Shown in pieces: positions 1 through 8,575 of a DNA stretch of 64,000 bases. The position numbers were made by a program, and so were the translations under genes. This DNA is from Bacteroidaceae bacterium HV4-6-C5C. Lineage in GTDB: Bacteria > Bacteroidota > Bacteroidia > Bacteroidales > Bacteroidaceae. The stretch spans positions 62,001-126,000 of the forward strand of contig VOIU01000009.1 of NCBI GenBank assembly GCA_007896885.1, written 5' to 3'. The notes below the pieces were generated by a model. The model had not been told where the DNA came from. It saw only the letters and a list, made by a program, of their open reading frames with translations, and made no database searches. The stretch's first letter is position 1; every line of letters starts with the position of its first letter.

Positions 1-92
1 CTCAGCTCCTTATAGGAACACCCCTAACAGCAATGGTACAAAAGTATGAATAATAACGGAGAAGCAAAGAACTTTTCCGAATAAAAGCGGAG

Positions 93-977
93 TTACTCTT
101 TTCTTCTGTGTTGGGTAAACCAAAGTACTCCGATTAAAATCGCAATTAATACGGTGCAGATAATAGAACCTTCAAAGCCGAAGTCCCCGCCGTTCAATAT
201 ACTTTTAGTCGGGAGGTTAAGGGTCAACAGTGTCTTGTCAAAATCAGCTCCGCTGACCTCAAATCCTAGCACGGGGCCCTGCAGCCAGTTCCAGAACAGA
301 TGTAAGGAGATGGGAAACCATAAGTTGCGGGTATAGATATACATAAATCCTAAAAGCAATCCGGCCAACAGAATATTGATAAACGGAAGCATTGAAAAAT
401 TGGGATTAAAGAGATGCAATATGGAAAATAAGAAAGCGGATAAAAACAATGCCAGATATTTATTCATTCCGGAATTCAACAAACGGCCTAATACAAATCC
501 ACGCACACAGATTTCTTCGGTTATGGCAACCAGCAACATCAATCCCCACGAAAGGACGAGACCTCCCAAATCAAACCCTACTTTTATAACCCTAATTTCA
601 CCCAGCATCCATAATATACCGAATCCAATGGCATAGAGCGCAAAAGCGACCATACCGCCCCAAAAGATATCTTTCCCGCGCCCTTTAATGGACAAGCCTA
701 AACTGATGAATGGTAATTTTTCCCAATGACAAAGAATGATATAGGCAGACACACACGTACCGATAAGCATTGCGATCTCTTGCAGATAATGAAAGAGTAC
801 CCAGCCGCCAAATACCGGGGATAGATTGACAAGCACCATCAACAATGCGGAGAAAACACCGGATACGATGAGCATTATTATAAGAAAAGCGATGATCTTA
901 GCTGCTGCCATAAGGTAGGGTTTCCCTTTATTTTCCTTAGCGATTGGTGCGGTGTTTTGGTTAAATTCTTCCATCAT
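93..977 (-). CDS. CPBP (CAAX-like) intramembrane metalloprotease
   Basis: A 294-residue polytopic membrane protein of the CPBP/Abi family. Members are glutamate-type intramembrane proteases related to Rce1 CAAX proteases, and in bacteria their substrates are mostly unknown. The family motifs are visible: EExxxR (E154, E155, R159), a conserved histidine in SILHLF (H188) and the final HxxxN (H226, N230). Hydrophobic segments begin near residue 24 and continue to the C-terminus, giving about eight membrane spans. The C-terminus ends in a basic tail (QHRRKE). It is monocistronic on the minus strand and diverges from the LRR protein gene. The family call is secure, the substrate is not inferable. 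Confidence 0.88.
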   Translation of the reverse strand: MMEEFNQNTAPIAKENKGKPYLMAAAKIIAFLIIMLIVSGVFSALLMVLVNLSPVFGGWVLFHYLQEIAMLIGTCVSAYIILCHWEKLPFISLGLSIKGRGKDIFWGGMVAFALYAIGFGILWMLGEIRVIKVGFDLGGLVLSWGLMLLVAITEEICVRGFVLGRLLNSGMNKYLALFLSAFLFSILHLFNPNFSMLPFINILLAGLLLGFMYIYTRNLWFPISLHLFWNWLQGPVLGFEVSGADFDKTLLTLNLPTKSILNGGDFGFEGSIICTVLIAILIGVLWFTQHRRKE

Positions 978-1109
978 TCAGTATAAATTAGTAGTATATA
1001 TTATTGTTCTATTATGTTAAATAGAATAGCAAAAATACCTATAAAAATGAAAAGAACGAAGATAATTGCTCAAAATCCGTATATTTGTGTAAACATATCT
1101 ACGACAGCT

Positions 1110-2174
1110 ATGAAATTTAGATTACTTTTTACTATGATCATGCTGGCGACATGTACTTATGTGTCAGCCGCACAACCCAACGGTTCGCCTATCAACAAGA
1201 AAACTTTTTTCGTTGCCAAACCGGGCACACTGGTGTCTTTGCTGACTGAAGCCGAAGCTGACAGTGTGACTCATCTTACACTGACGGGTAAATTAAATGC
1301 CATCGATTTCAAACATTTACGTGATGAATTCAACAATCTGCAAGTTCTTGATATCTCAAACGCTTCAATCAGTCTATATGCCGGCAAGAACGGAACGTAT
1401 CTTGATCATTTCTATGTGTATCCGATGAATTGCATTCCGGCATTCGCCTTCTGCAAACAATCAAACGATACGGTATTTCAAGGGAAACAAACTTTGCGGA
1501 GAGTTATTTTATCGGAGAAAATAAAAAATATAGAAGATGGGGCCTTCAAAGGATGTACTAATATGCACATCTTGCAAATGAATAAAAAATCGGCTCCTAA
1601 CCTACTTCACCAGGCTTTAGCAGATAGTGTAACGGCTATATTTGTTCCTGTGGGATGCAGTGATGCTTTCAGAAACAAAAAGAACTGGGAGAATTTTGCC
1701 ATTATAGAGGGTGATCCTATTGAAACAACTGTGCAGGTAGGATTGAAAAGCAGCTTGGCAAGTGAATTGATCAAAGCCGGATTACAACCCAAAGATGTAA
1801 ACTTCCTTACGGTGGAAGGTAAATTGGATGAGGCTGACTTCAAGTTGATCCGTGATTTTATGCCCAATCTTGTTTCTGCCAATCTGACGAACTGTAATGC
1901 TACGGCAATACCTGAATATACGTTCACCCAAAAGAAATATCTTCTAAATATCCAGTTACCCCATAACCTGAAGAGTATAGGTCAACGGGCTTTCAGCGGA
2001 TGCGGAAGGCTATGTGGCACTTTGGTCTTACCGCCCAGTATCACAGCAATTGAATATGGCGCTTTTATCGGATGTGACAATCTGCGCCACGTCATGGCTA
2101 CCGGTAGCAGAATCACCACAATCGGTGAAAATATCTTTGGCGACCAAAAGAGCAAATTGATTTACTATAAATAA
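1110..2174 (+). CDS. BspA-like leucine-rich-repeat secreted protein
   Basis: A secreted protein of 354 residues. The start at 1110 is preferred over the in-frame ATG at 1014 because it begins directly with a signal peptide (MKFRLLFTMIMLATCTYVSA). The mature part has LRR_5/BspA-type repeats: segments such as LRRVILSEKIKNIEDGAF and GTLVLPPSITAIEYGAF show the typical I..gAF.gC spacing. A repeated unit of about 150 residues beginning VEGKLDEADFKLIRD / LTGKLNAIDFKHLRD suggests an internal duplication. BspA-like proteins of Bacteroidales are surface or secreted and have been linked to adhesion; the ligand here is unknown. No sortase or lipobox signal is seen. Confidence 0.82.
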   Translation: MKFRLLFTMIMLATCTYVSAAQPNGSPINKKTFFVAKPGTLVSLLTEAEADSVTHLTLTGKLNAIDFKHLRDEFNNLQVLDISNASISLYAGKNGTYLDHFYVYPMNCIPAFAFCKQSNDTVFQGKQTLRRVILSEKIKNIEDGAFKGCTNMHILQMNKKSAPNLLHQALADSVTAIFVPVGCSDAFRNKKNWENFAIIEGDPIETTVQVGLKSSLASELIKAGLQPKDVNFLTVEGKLDEADFKLIRDFMPNLVSANLTNCNATAIPEYTFTQKKYLLNIQLPHNLKSIGQRAFSGCGRLCGTLVLPPSITAIEYGAFIGCDNLRHVMATGSRITTIGENIFGDQKSKLIYYK

Positions 2175-2180
2175 AAAAGA

Positions 2181-2213
2181 CGGAACCGGTGAATATGATT
2201 CGAACCGGTTCCG
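2181..2213 (-). terminator. Intrinsic terminator of the trans-sulfuration/Lrp operon
   Basis: A perfect 10-bp stem (2181-2190 with 2204-2213, CGGAACCGGT/ACCGGTTCCG) with a 13-base loop. Read on the minus strand it is followed by a T run (the complement of AAAAAAG at 2174-2180), so it is oriented to end the transcript of the Lrp/AsnC gene. It may also help end the converging LRR gene. Confidence 0.8.
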
Positions 2214-2248
2214 CCCCCATTCAACTCTGCTATTTCTATTTGTAGTCT

Positions 2249-2731
2249 TCAGATATGATTCATCGGGATGCCATAACCTATCTTGACGGTATCCATCACA
2301 AAGACACTCTGGATATTTGCCAAGAAGTCAAGAGTTCCCAACACGTTAATCACAAAGCTTTGATATTCTTTCATATTGGCAGCCTGCACTTTCAGCAGAT
2401 AATCGAACTCCCCGCTGACATTGTAACATTCGGATACTTCATCCCATTCGAGCATGGCCTTTGAAAAATCTTCGGCAATCTGTTTATTGATCTGTTTTAA
2501 ACGCACGTTACAATAGACTGTAAATCCGCGATTCAGTTTATTGGCATCAAGTACCGCCACATACTTCAAAATATAACCATCTTTTTCGAGTCGCTTGATA
2601 CGCTCAAAAACAGGCGTAGTGGATAGATTGACTCTTTGAGCAATCTCTTTGGTAGTCAATCGACAATCTGCTTGAAGGACACGAAGTATTTTCAAATCAA
2701 TTGCATCCAGTCTTTCTACGTTATTTTCCAT
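2249..2731 (-). CDS. Lrp/AsnC family transcriptional regulator
   Basis: A 160-residue regulator of the leucine-responsive (feast/famine) family, full length. The N-terminal winged helix-turn-helix is clear (DAIDLKILRVLQADCRLT then TKEIAQRVNLSTTPVFERIK, residues about 8-50). The C-terminal part is the RAM effector-binding domain (about 65-150, GEFDYLLKVQAANMKEYQ). It lies 40 bases behind the trans-sulfuration enzyme gene on the same strand, with no terminator between them, so the two are probably co-transcribed. The likely role is amino-acid-responsive control of sulfur amino-acid metabolism, including its own operon. That target is inferred from position only. Confidence 0.9.
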   Translation of the reverse strand: MENNVERLDAIDLKILRVLQADCRLTTKEIAQRVNLSTTPVFERIKRLEKDGYILKYVAVLDANKLNRGFTVYCNVRLKQINKQIAEDFSKAMLEWDEVSECYNVSGEFDYLLKVQAANMKEYQSFVINVLGTLDFLANIQSVFVMDTVKIGYGIPMNHI

Positions 2732-2771
2732 ATTCCAATGCTTTATGCTAAAACAGCCCGGGTTAATACTC

Positions 2772-3989
2772 TTACAATAATCCGGTTTTTTCCAAAGCTT
2801 GCCTGATATCTTCTATCAAATCAGCTTCGTCCTCTATTCCCACGCTAAACCGGAAAAATCCATTATGGAATTCTGCGGGATAAAGATATTGCCTTTCGTC
2901 GTTTTCTCCTAAAAAAACAATTAAACTTTCATCATGACCCAACGACACGGCAGAAGTGATGACCTGCAAGTGGCTTACAAACTTATTGTGCGTATCATGA
3001 TCTGCTTTCAAACCGAAAGAAATAACACCCCCATAGCCACCCGGCATTTGCTTTTTAGCAATGAAGTGTCCCTTGTGGCTTTCAAGTCCCGGATAAGCTA
3101 CGAAGCTTACACACGGAAGCGACTCCAGATAATGCGCCAAAGCCAAAGCATTGGAATTGTGTTGACGCATACGAAGAGGAAGCGTCACCGCTCCACGCAT
3201 GATAAGCCACGCATTGAAAGGACTGATCGTTGCTCCCAGATTAATTTGTGATTGTGCACGAATGATATCCAGGTATTCTTTCTTTCCGATAATAGCACCA
3301 CCCATGGCATCACCATGACCGTTGATATATTTAGTCAAGCTTTCAATGGAGAAATCGGCTCCAAGTTCTATGGGGCGTTGATTGTAAGGAGAAGCAAACG
3401 TGTTATCCACGGACAACAATGCATGGTGTTCATGCGCAATACGGACTATTTCTTCAATATCTGAGATAGAGATTGTGGGGTTTCCGGGAGTTTCAATATG
3501 TACCAGTTTGGTATTGGGACGGATAGCCGCCCTCACCGCTTCCAAATCGGTAGTATCGACAATTGTTGTCTCCACACCAAACTTTTTATTCAACAACTCG
3601 GTCAATAACCTATATACGGCAATGTATGTCACATTCGAAAAAACAACGTGGTCGCCTGTATTAAGCAATGCAAAAAACAAACCGGACAATGCACCAACTC
3701 CTGAAGCAAGGCAGATACAATCTTCACCCCCCTCCAAAGAAGCCAGTTTATCCTGCAAATACTGCTGATTTGCTCCACCGTTGCGGGTATATAAGTTTTT
3801 CCCGGCTTCACTCCAATTCAAATCGGTGGGATCATAAGGCAATTCATAGCTGTTTGCCATCACTATGGGGCGTTTTATCGCACCCGTTTCGGAATCCACA
3901 TCATTTCCTGTGTGAACTGCACGTGTAAGAAATCCCAGCTCCGTACCATAAGTGCGTTTTTCCAACGATTTATTGCTTGTTTCGCTCAT
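2772..3989 (-). CDS. Trans-sulfuration family PLP enzyme (cystathionine/methionine gamma-lyase type)
   Basis: A 405-residue enzyme of the Cys/Met metabolism PLP-dependent family (fold type I). The PLP lysine lies in SLTKYINGHGDAMGG (near residue 220), preceded by the cofactor-binding VDNTFASPYNQRP segment. The N-terminal LYTRNGGANQQYLQDKLASL and the ASGVGALSG loop are also typical. Family members make or break cystathionine, or release methanethiol or H2S; sequence alone does not decide which reaction is used here. It is the first gene of a two-gene unit with the Lrp/AsnC regulator, which supports a role in methionine/cysteine balance. A Bacteroidetes promoter lies just upstream. Confidence 0.85.
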   Translation of the reverse strand: MSETSNKSLEKRTYGTELGFLTRAVHTGNDVDSETGAIKRPIVMANSYELPYDPTDLNWSEAGKNLYTRNGGANQQYLQDKLASLEGGEDCICLASGVGALSGLFFALLNTGDHVVFSNVTYIAVYRLLTELLNKKFGVETTIVDTTDLEAVRAAIRPNTKLVHIETPGNPTISISDIEEIVRIAHEHHALLSVDNTFASPYNQRPIELGADFSIESLTKYINGHGDAMGGAIIGKKEYLDIIRAQSQINLGATISPFNAWLIMRGAVTLPLRMRQHNSNALALAHYLESLPCVSFVAYPGLESHKGHFIAKKQMPGGYGGVISFGLKADHDTHNKFVSHLQVITSAVSLGHDESLIVFLGENDERQYLYPAEFHNGFFRFSVGIEDEADLIEDIRQALEKTGLL

Positions 3990-4035
3990 TGTATATCTTA
4001 TTATTTTCCCTTTTCAAGGAAGTTATCCGTTCTTG

Positions 4036-4067
4036 CAAAGATAGCAAATACTAAATTGTAATTCCAA
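4036..4067 (-). promoter_or_regulatory. Bacteroidetes sigma-ABfr promoter for the trans-sulfuration operon
   Basis: The minus strand carries a -7 box TATCTTTG (4043-4036) and a -33 TTG (4067-4065) separated by 21 bases, matching the Bacteroides pattern TTG-N19-21-TAnnTTTG. It sits about 45 bases upstream of the start codon at 3989. Confidence 0.7.
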
Positions 4068-4224
4068 TAATTTATAATAATACAGAATAGAAGACTACAA
4101 TCAATGAATTAATAAGAATAATGCCATTCGTATACTACCAAACAATTGATGAAACAGAATCTTATTCTATTGCCGTCCGACTCAGATTTTGGGACTCTTC
4201 TTTCAGTAAATCGACGGAAGTCAG

Positions 4225-4232
4225 TATTTTTG
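4225..4232 (+). promoter_or_regulatory. -7 box for the MATE transporter gene
   Basis: TATTTTTG matches TAnnTTTG exactly. It lies downstream of the first in-frame ATG (4146) and 24 bases before the ATG at 4257, so it decides in favour of the later start. Confidence 0.6.
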
Positions 4233-4256
4233 CAACCAAATATACAGACTTTACCA

Positions 4257-5585
4257 ATGTTAGGAACTAAAGATCTCACGGTCGGGCCTATAAGACGACA
4301 ACTATTCAACTTAGCCATGCCAATTATGGGTACTTCCTTTATCCAGATGGCTTACAATCTTATAGACATAGCCTGGGTAGGACGCATAGGCAGTGAGGCC
4401 GTTTCTGCTGTTGGAGCCGTAAGTATATTGACGTGGATGTCAGCTTCAATAGCATTGCTCAACAAGGTTGGTGCCGAAGTGAGCGTAGGTCAGTCCATTG
4501 GTTCGCGCAATCAGGATGATGCACGGCAGTTTGCATACCACAACATAATAATTGCTTCCATCATATCAATAGTATGGGGAACACTCTTATTTATATTTGC
4601 CGATCCTATATTGGAGCTCTTCAAACTGGAAGAGAGTATACACCAACAAGCTATAGTTTTCCTTCGTATACTATCCACAGGCTTACCTTTTGTTTTTCTC
4701 TCGGCTGCCTTCACCGGAATATTTAATGCTGCGGGGCGGAGTAAAATACCATTCCGCATCAGTGCGATAGGACTGGTGATGAATATGCTACTCGATCCTC
4801 TCTTCATTTTCGGAATGGGCTGGGGTACTACAGGAGCCGCCATAGGTACATGGCTTTCGCAAGCAATGGTTTTCCTGACTTTCATCTATTGGATACGCTA
4901 CAAAGAAAACTTGCTGGGCGGATTTTTCTCGTTTAGGAGATTAAGAGGAAGGTTTGTGAAGCGAATATTTAAATTAGGACTTCCGGTGGCAGCTTTAAAT
5001 ACGCTATATGCCTTTGTAAACCTATTCCTATCGCGAACAGCATCAGAACAAGGCCGTCATTTGGGTTTAATGGCATTTACTACCGGAGGACAGATTGAAG
5101 CCATTACCTGGAATACTTCACAAGGATTTTCCACGGCCTTAAGCACCTTCGTTGCCCAAAATTATGCTGCAGGAAGAAAGGAGCGCGTAATCAAAGCATG
5201 GAAAATAACAATTATTATGACTTCAATATTCGGCACATTATGCTCACTATTGTTTATATTATATGGTAATGAGGTCTTTTCTATATTTGTGCCTGAACCT
5301 CAGGCTTATGCCATGGGAGGTGAGTACTTAAGGATAGACGGATATTCGCAGATGTTCATGATGATGGAAATTACCATGCAGGGTATATTTTACGGTTTGG
5401 GCTACACACTCCCCCCCGCCATCGTAAGCATATCACTGAATTATGCCCGCATACCGATAGCCCTGTTTTTGATCAAAATGGGAATGGGAGTCGATGCCAT
5501 TTGGTGGGCGGTTAGTGGCACTACAATAGCTAAAGGAATTGTTTTATCGGCATGGTTTTTATTGATAAGAAAAAAAATATCATAA
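4257..5585 (+). CDS. MATE family multidrug/toxin efflux transporter
   Basis: A 442-residue MATE exporter with about 12 membrane spans. It opens with the family signature (TVGPIRRQLFNLAMPIMG, then QMAYNLIDIAWVGRIGSEA), and the second half repeats the fold (LGLPVAALNTLYAFVNLF). MATE proteins use Na+ or H+ gradients to expel cationic drugs and metabolites across the inner membrane. An in-frame ATG at 4146 would add 37 residues with no family similarity, and the promoter -7 box at 4225-4232 lies inside that extension, so 4257 is taken as the start. It is transcribed alone and diverges from the trans-sulfuration operon. The substrate is not predictable. Confidence 0.9.
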   Translation: MLGTKDLTVGPIRRQLFNLAMPIMGTSFIQMAYNLIDIAWVGRIGSEAVSAVGAVSILTWMSASIALLNKVGAEVSVGQSIGSRNQDDARQFAYHNIIIASIISIVWGTLLFIFADPILELFKLEESIHQQAIVFLRILSTGLPFVFLSAAFTGIFNAAGRSKIPFRISAIGLVMNMLLDPLFIFGMGWGTTGAAIGTWLSQAMVFLTFIYWIRYKENLLGGFFSFRRLRGRFVKRIFKLGLPVAALNTLYAFVNLFLSRTASEQGRHLGLMAFTTGGQIEAITWNTSQGFSTALSTFVAQNYAAGRKERVIKAWKITIIMTSIFGTLCSLLFILYGNEVFSIFVPEPQAYAMGGEYLRIDGYSQMFMMMEITMQGIFYGLGYTLPPAIVSISLNYARIPIALFLIKMGMGVDAIWWAVSGTTIAKGIVLSAWFLLIRKKIS

Positions 5586-5635
5586 TATAAGCAACAAAAA
5601 GAACAAACAATACAACTATTGTATTGTTATATTCA

Positions 5636-5643
5636 TAAATTTG
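5636..5643 (+). promoter_or_regulatory. -7 box for the OmpA-family lipoprotein gene
   Basis: TAAATTTG matches the Bacteroidetes -7 consensus. It lies 42 bases upstream of the ATG at 5685 and downstream of the alternative ATG at 5619, so it supports the later start. Confidence 0.6.
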
Positions 5644-5684
5644 CAACATTAAACAATGAAACAACTTATTTAAAATTAACAATT

Positions 5685-6359
5685 ATGAAACAAATGAAAT
5701 TGACAGCACTCTTACTTAGCGGTGCAATCTTAGTAGCCAGTTGCGGAACAATGAACAACACTGCAAAAGGTGGAATTATTGGCGGTGGATCCGGTGCGGC
5801 TGCCGGAGCTATAATCGGTGGTTTACTCGGTAAAGGCAAGGGTGCAGCCATCGGTGCAGCTATTGGAGCAGCAGTAGGTACGGGAGCAGGTGTTGTCATC
5901 GGTAAAAAGATGGATAAAAAAGCTGCGGAAGCTGCTAAAATACAAGGTGCTCAGGTACAAAAAATCACAGACAGTAATGGTCTTGATGCGGTTAAAGTAT
6001 CTTTTGACTCCGGTATCTTATTTGCATTCAACTCATCAACACTGAACGCGAGCTCAAAGAATTCCTTAAGTGATTTGGCTAAAATTCTTAAAGAAGATAA
6101 TACAACAGATATTGCGATTGTGGGTCACACCGACAAAGTTGGTACTTATGACGCTAATATGAAGGTATCTAATGACCGCGCAAACTCTGTAATGACTTAC
6201 TTGAAGAACTCCGGAGTATCACTTTCACAGTTTAAGAAAGTAGAAGGCGTAGGTTATTCCCAATATGACGAAAGCGTAAGTGCAGATCAAAATAGACGTG
6301 TAGATATCTATATGTATGCCAGCGAGCAAATGATTAAGAATGCTGAAGCTAATAAATAA
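5685..6359 (+). CDS. OmpA-family lipoprotein with glycine-zipper segment
   Basis: A 224-residue outer-membrane lipoprotein of the Pal/YiaD type. It has a lipoprotein signal peptide with lipobox VASC (Cys20) and a glycine-zipper region (about residues 30-70, GG-rich GAAIGAAIGAAVGTGAG). A C-terminal OmpA peptidoglycan-binding domain follows (about 100-215), with the characteristic VGHTDKVGTYDANMKVSNDRA and QNRRVDIYM. It probably tethers the outer membrane to peptidoglycan. The longer reading from 5619 would place 22 residues before the signal peptide and its ATG precedes the promoter box, so 5685 is chosen. It is monocistronic. Confidence 0.88.
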   Translation: MKQMKLTALLLSGAILVASCGTMNNTAKGGIIGGGSGAAAGAIIGGLLGKGKGAAIGAAIGAAVGTGAGVVIGKKMDKKAAEAAKIQGAQVQKITDSNGLDAVKVSFDSGILFAFNSSTLNASSKNSLSDLAKILKEDNTTDIAIVGHTDKVGTYDANMKVSNDRANSVMTYLKNSGVSLSQFKKVEGVGYSQYDESVSADQNRRVDIYMYASEQMIKNAEANK

Positions 6360-6389
6360 TGTAAATCCTATTTCATAAGAAAAGAGACT

Positions 6390-6508
6390 GTTGCAAAAGT
6401 CTTTTTCACCACGGATTGCACACGTTATTGCAGATTAATTATACTGATAATCAATATAAAAATATCGGCCTAAACGTGTGTAATCTGTGGTAAGACTTTT
6501 GATGCAAT
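6390..6508. repeat. Long imperfect inverted repeat (palindromic element)
   Basis: Two arms of about 36 bases (6390-6426 and 6473-6508) are imperfect reverse complements with a spacer of about 46 bases. The left arm contains ATTGCACACGTT, the right arm AACGTGTGTAAT; AAAAGTCT pairs with AGACTTTT at the outer ends. No ORF lies inside. It occupies the gap between the OmpA lipoprotein and the transglycosylase gene and resembles an interspersed palindromic unit or small non-autonomous element. It could also act as a strong hairpin ending the upstream transcript. Confidence 0.6.
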
Positions 6509-6533
6509 CTCCTGCTATAACTCACAAAACAAA

Positions 6534-7238
6534 ATGCACATAAGAGCCAAAAAGTTCTTCCGAATATTTCGTTATCTAATACTTTTCTTTTTTATCTCTA
6601 CCGTTACTATGGTAGTGGTCTATCGTTTTGTCCCTGTATATGTCACCCCTTTAATGGTTATTCGCTCTGGAGAAAACCTGTTTGAAGGAGAATCCGCCGT
6701 ATGGTATCACAAATGGGTTCCTCTTGACGAAATTTCTCCGCACTTTCCTATGGCAGTCATTGCATCTGAAGATAACAGATTTGCCATCCATAACGGATTC
6801 GACTTTGTAGAGATAAAGAAGGCGATGCAAGAAAATGAAAAACGGAAGAAAAAGCGGGGAGCCAGCACAATTAGCCAGCAAACGGCAAAGAACGTATTTC
6901 TATGGCCACAATCTTCATGGCTTCGAAAAGGATTTGAAGTCTATTTCACATGGATGATTGAATTGGTATGGTCGAAAGAGCGAATCATGGAGGTATATCT
7001 CAACTCCATTGAAATGGGCAAGAATATCTATGGAGCTGAAGCAGCAGCCAAGCATAAGTTCAACACCACTGCAGAAAATCTGACTAGAAAACAATGCGCA
7101 CTTATCGCAGCAACTCTGCCCAACCCCATACGTTTTGATTCGGCAAATCCATCGCCATATATCAGAAAAAGACAAGTACAAATACAACGGTTAATGAGGC
7201 TGATGCCTAAATTTCCTCCCGCAAAAGACAAAGATTAA
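6534..7238 (+). CDS. mtgA: Monofunctional biosynthetic peptidoglycan transglycosylase (GT51)
   Basis: A 234-residue GT51 glycosyltransferase that polymerises lipid II into glycan strands at the outer face of the inner membrane. It has one N-terminal membrane anchor (about residues 12-32). All five GT51 motifs follow: the catalytic glutamate in IASEDNRF (E79), then [41 protein letters not shown], and [14 protein letters not shown]. There is no transpeptidase domain, so it is the monofunctional MtgA type rather than a class A PBP. Length is typical of the family. It stands alone, after an inverted-repeat element. Confidence 0.93.
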   Translation: MHIRAKKFFRIFRYLILFFFISTVTMVVVYRFVPVYVTPLMVIRSGENLFEGESAVWYHKWVPLDEISPHFPMAVIASEDNRFAIHNGFDFVEIKKAMQENEKRKKKRGASTISQQTAKNVFLWPQSSWLRKGFEVYFTWMIELVWSKERIMEVYLNSIEMGKNIYGAEAAAKHKFNTTAENLTRKQCALIAATLPNPIRFDSANPSPYIRKRQVQIQRLMRLMPKFPPAKDKD

Positions 7239-7297
7239 GATAGGAATATCAGATTAATAGATCTTTCAGTAGACTTCTCTGAAAGGAAATAAAGAAT

Positions 7298-7332
7298 AGA
7301 GGTCGTATCAAAAGAACAATGATACGACCTCT
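7298..7332. terminator. Bidirectional terminator between mtgA and cydB
   Basis: A perfect 13-bp stem (7298-7310 with 7320-7332) with a 9-base loop lies between two converging genes. T runs are modest on either side, so it probably ends both transcripts, or marks an RNA 3' end. Confidence 0.65.
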
Positions 7333-7359
7333 CTAAATATAGAATAATAAATCAACGAG

Positions 7360-8508
7360 TTAATAGGAGTGACTCCCGTCACTCATTTCTTTTGCATCTA
7401 TTTTGCGGCTATCAATACTTCGCCACGCATAGAATATGTACGCCAACACAAATGGAACTAAAATGGAAACATAAGCCATTGTCTTAAGCGTAAACAAACT
7501 AGAACAACTATTAGCCAATGTCAATGAGCTTTGTAAGTCGTGTGTCGACGGATAGTATGCTGTATTATTATAACCTGCAACCAGTAGAAGAGCCAATACG
7601 GCAAACACTGTACCTGCCCCGGTAAACCAGATTCCTTTATCAAAAGTAGGCTTCAACAATGTCTTTCCTATGCCAAAAAGTACCAATACCACCCCCGCTA
7701 GAAATACGATGAGTATAATCGGCATCTCAATGAAATTAGTCAGATATTTGTAAGGCTCCATATAAATTTCTCCGGTACCCGGGCGAACAGCAAAGCCATC
7801 TGCAAACAAAGTACGGATAACAAAAGCCAGGAAGAAAACTAAAAATAAACCGGTATTGGCAATCAATGAACGGCGACTGCGCTTTACCAGATCGTCGTCA
7901 TTGATATTATTGATAAAATAAAGAGCACCGAGCACTCTCGACAGAAAAAAGACAGCCAATCCAAGGACTACATTCCAGATATTGGTCAAAGCATCCAAGC
8001 CATGCCAACCATTTGCCCACTGACTGATTACAGGCATGGCACCATCCATGATATTTTCCTTATTTACATAAAAGTTGGAACCTGTAAAGAATGTAGCAAC
8101 AGCTCCGCCCAAAAGTACAGGACCTACCACTCCATTTATAATAAGGAATGCTCTATAAGTTTTCTTACCCAAAAGATTACCGATCTTGCTCTGGAACTCA
8201 TAGCTCACAGCCTGTAACACAAAACTGAATAAGATAATCATCCATAACCAATATGCCCCGCCGAAGCTGGTGCTATAGAATAAAGGAAATGAAGCGAAGA
8301 AGGCACCTCCAAATGTGACAAGAGTCGTAAAGGTGAATTCCCATTTACGTCCGGTTGAGTTCATGATCATTTTCCGTTGTTCTTCAGTCTTGCCCAAACA
8401 ATAAAGCAAAGAATTGCCCCCCTGTACAAAAAGCAGGAATACCAGCAATGCTCCCAGCAATGATACTACAAACCACCAATATTGTTGCAGAAAAATATAT
8501 GTATTCAT
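7360..8508 (-). CDS. cydB: Cytochrome bd quinol oxidase subunit II
   Basis: A 382-residue integral membrane subunit of the cytochrome bd oxidase, which reduces O2 to water with electrons from menaquinol and lets Bacteroides use traces of oxygen. The N-terminal LQQYWWFVVSLLGALLVFLLFVQGG region matches CydB (LW.v.i.ll...l.f.DGfD position), here with the charged GFD motif altered to VQGG. TGRKWEFTFTTLVTFGGAFFASFPLFY is a further family hallmark. About nine membrane spans. It is the last gene of the DUF4492-cydA-cydB operon, 67 bases after cydA. Confidence 0.93.
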   Translation of the reverse strand: MNTYIFLQQYWWFVVSLLGALLVFLLFVQGGNSLLYCLGKTEEQRKMIMNSTGRKWEFTFTTLVTFGGAFFASFPLFYSTSFGGAYWLWMIILFSFVLQAVSYEFQSKIGNLLGKKTYRAFLIINGVVGPVLLGGAVATFFTGSNFYVNKENIMDGAMPVISQWANGWHGLDALTNIWNVVLGLAVFFLSRVLGALYFINNINDDDLVKRSRRSLIANTGLFLVFFLAFVIRTLFADGFAVRPGTGEIYMEPYKYLTNFIEMPIILIVFLAGVVLVLFGIGKTLLKPTFDKGIWFTGAGTVFAVLALLLVAGYNNTAYYPSTHDLQSSLTLANSCSSLFTLKTMAYVSILVPFVLAYIFYAWRSIDSRKIDAKEMSDGSHSY

Positions 8509-8575
8509 AATTCGTTGTAAATTAGTTTTTTATTTATCGGATAGAAACGATTCTCAATACCACGTTTCTACAATC

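Noticed and set aside
4146..4256. Longer N-terminus for the MATE transporter
   Set aside because: The extension has no family similarity and contains the -7 promoter box at 4225-4232.
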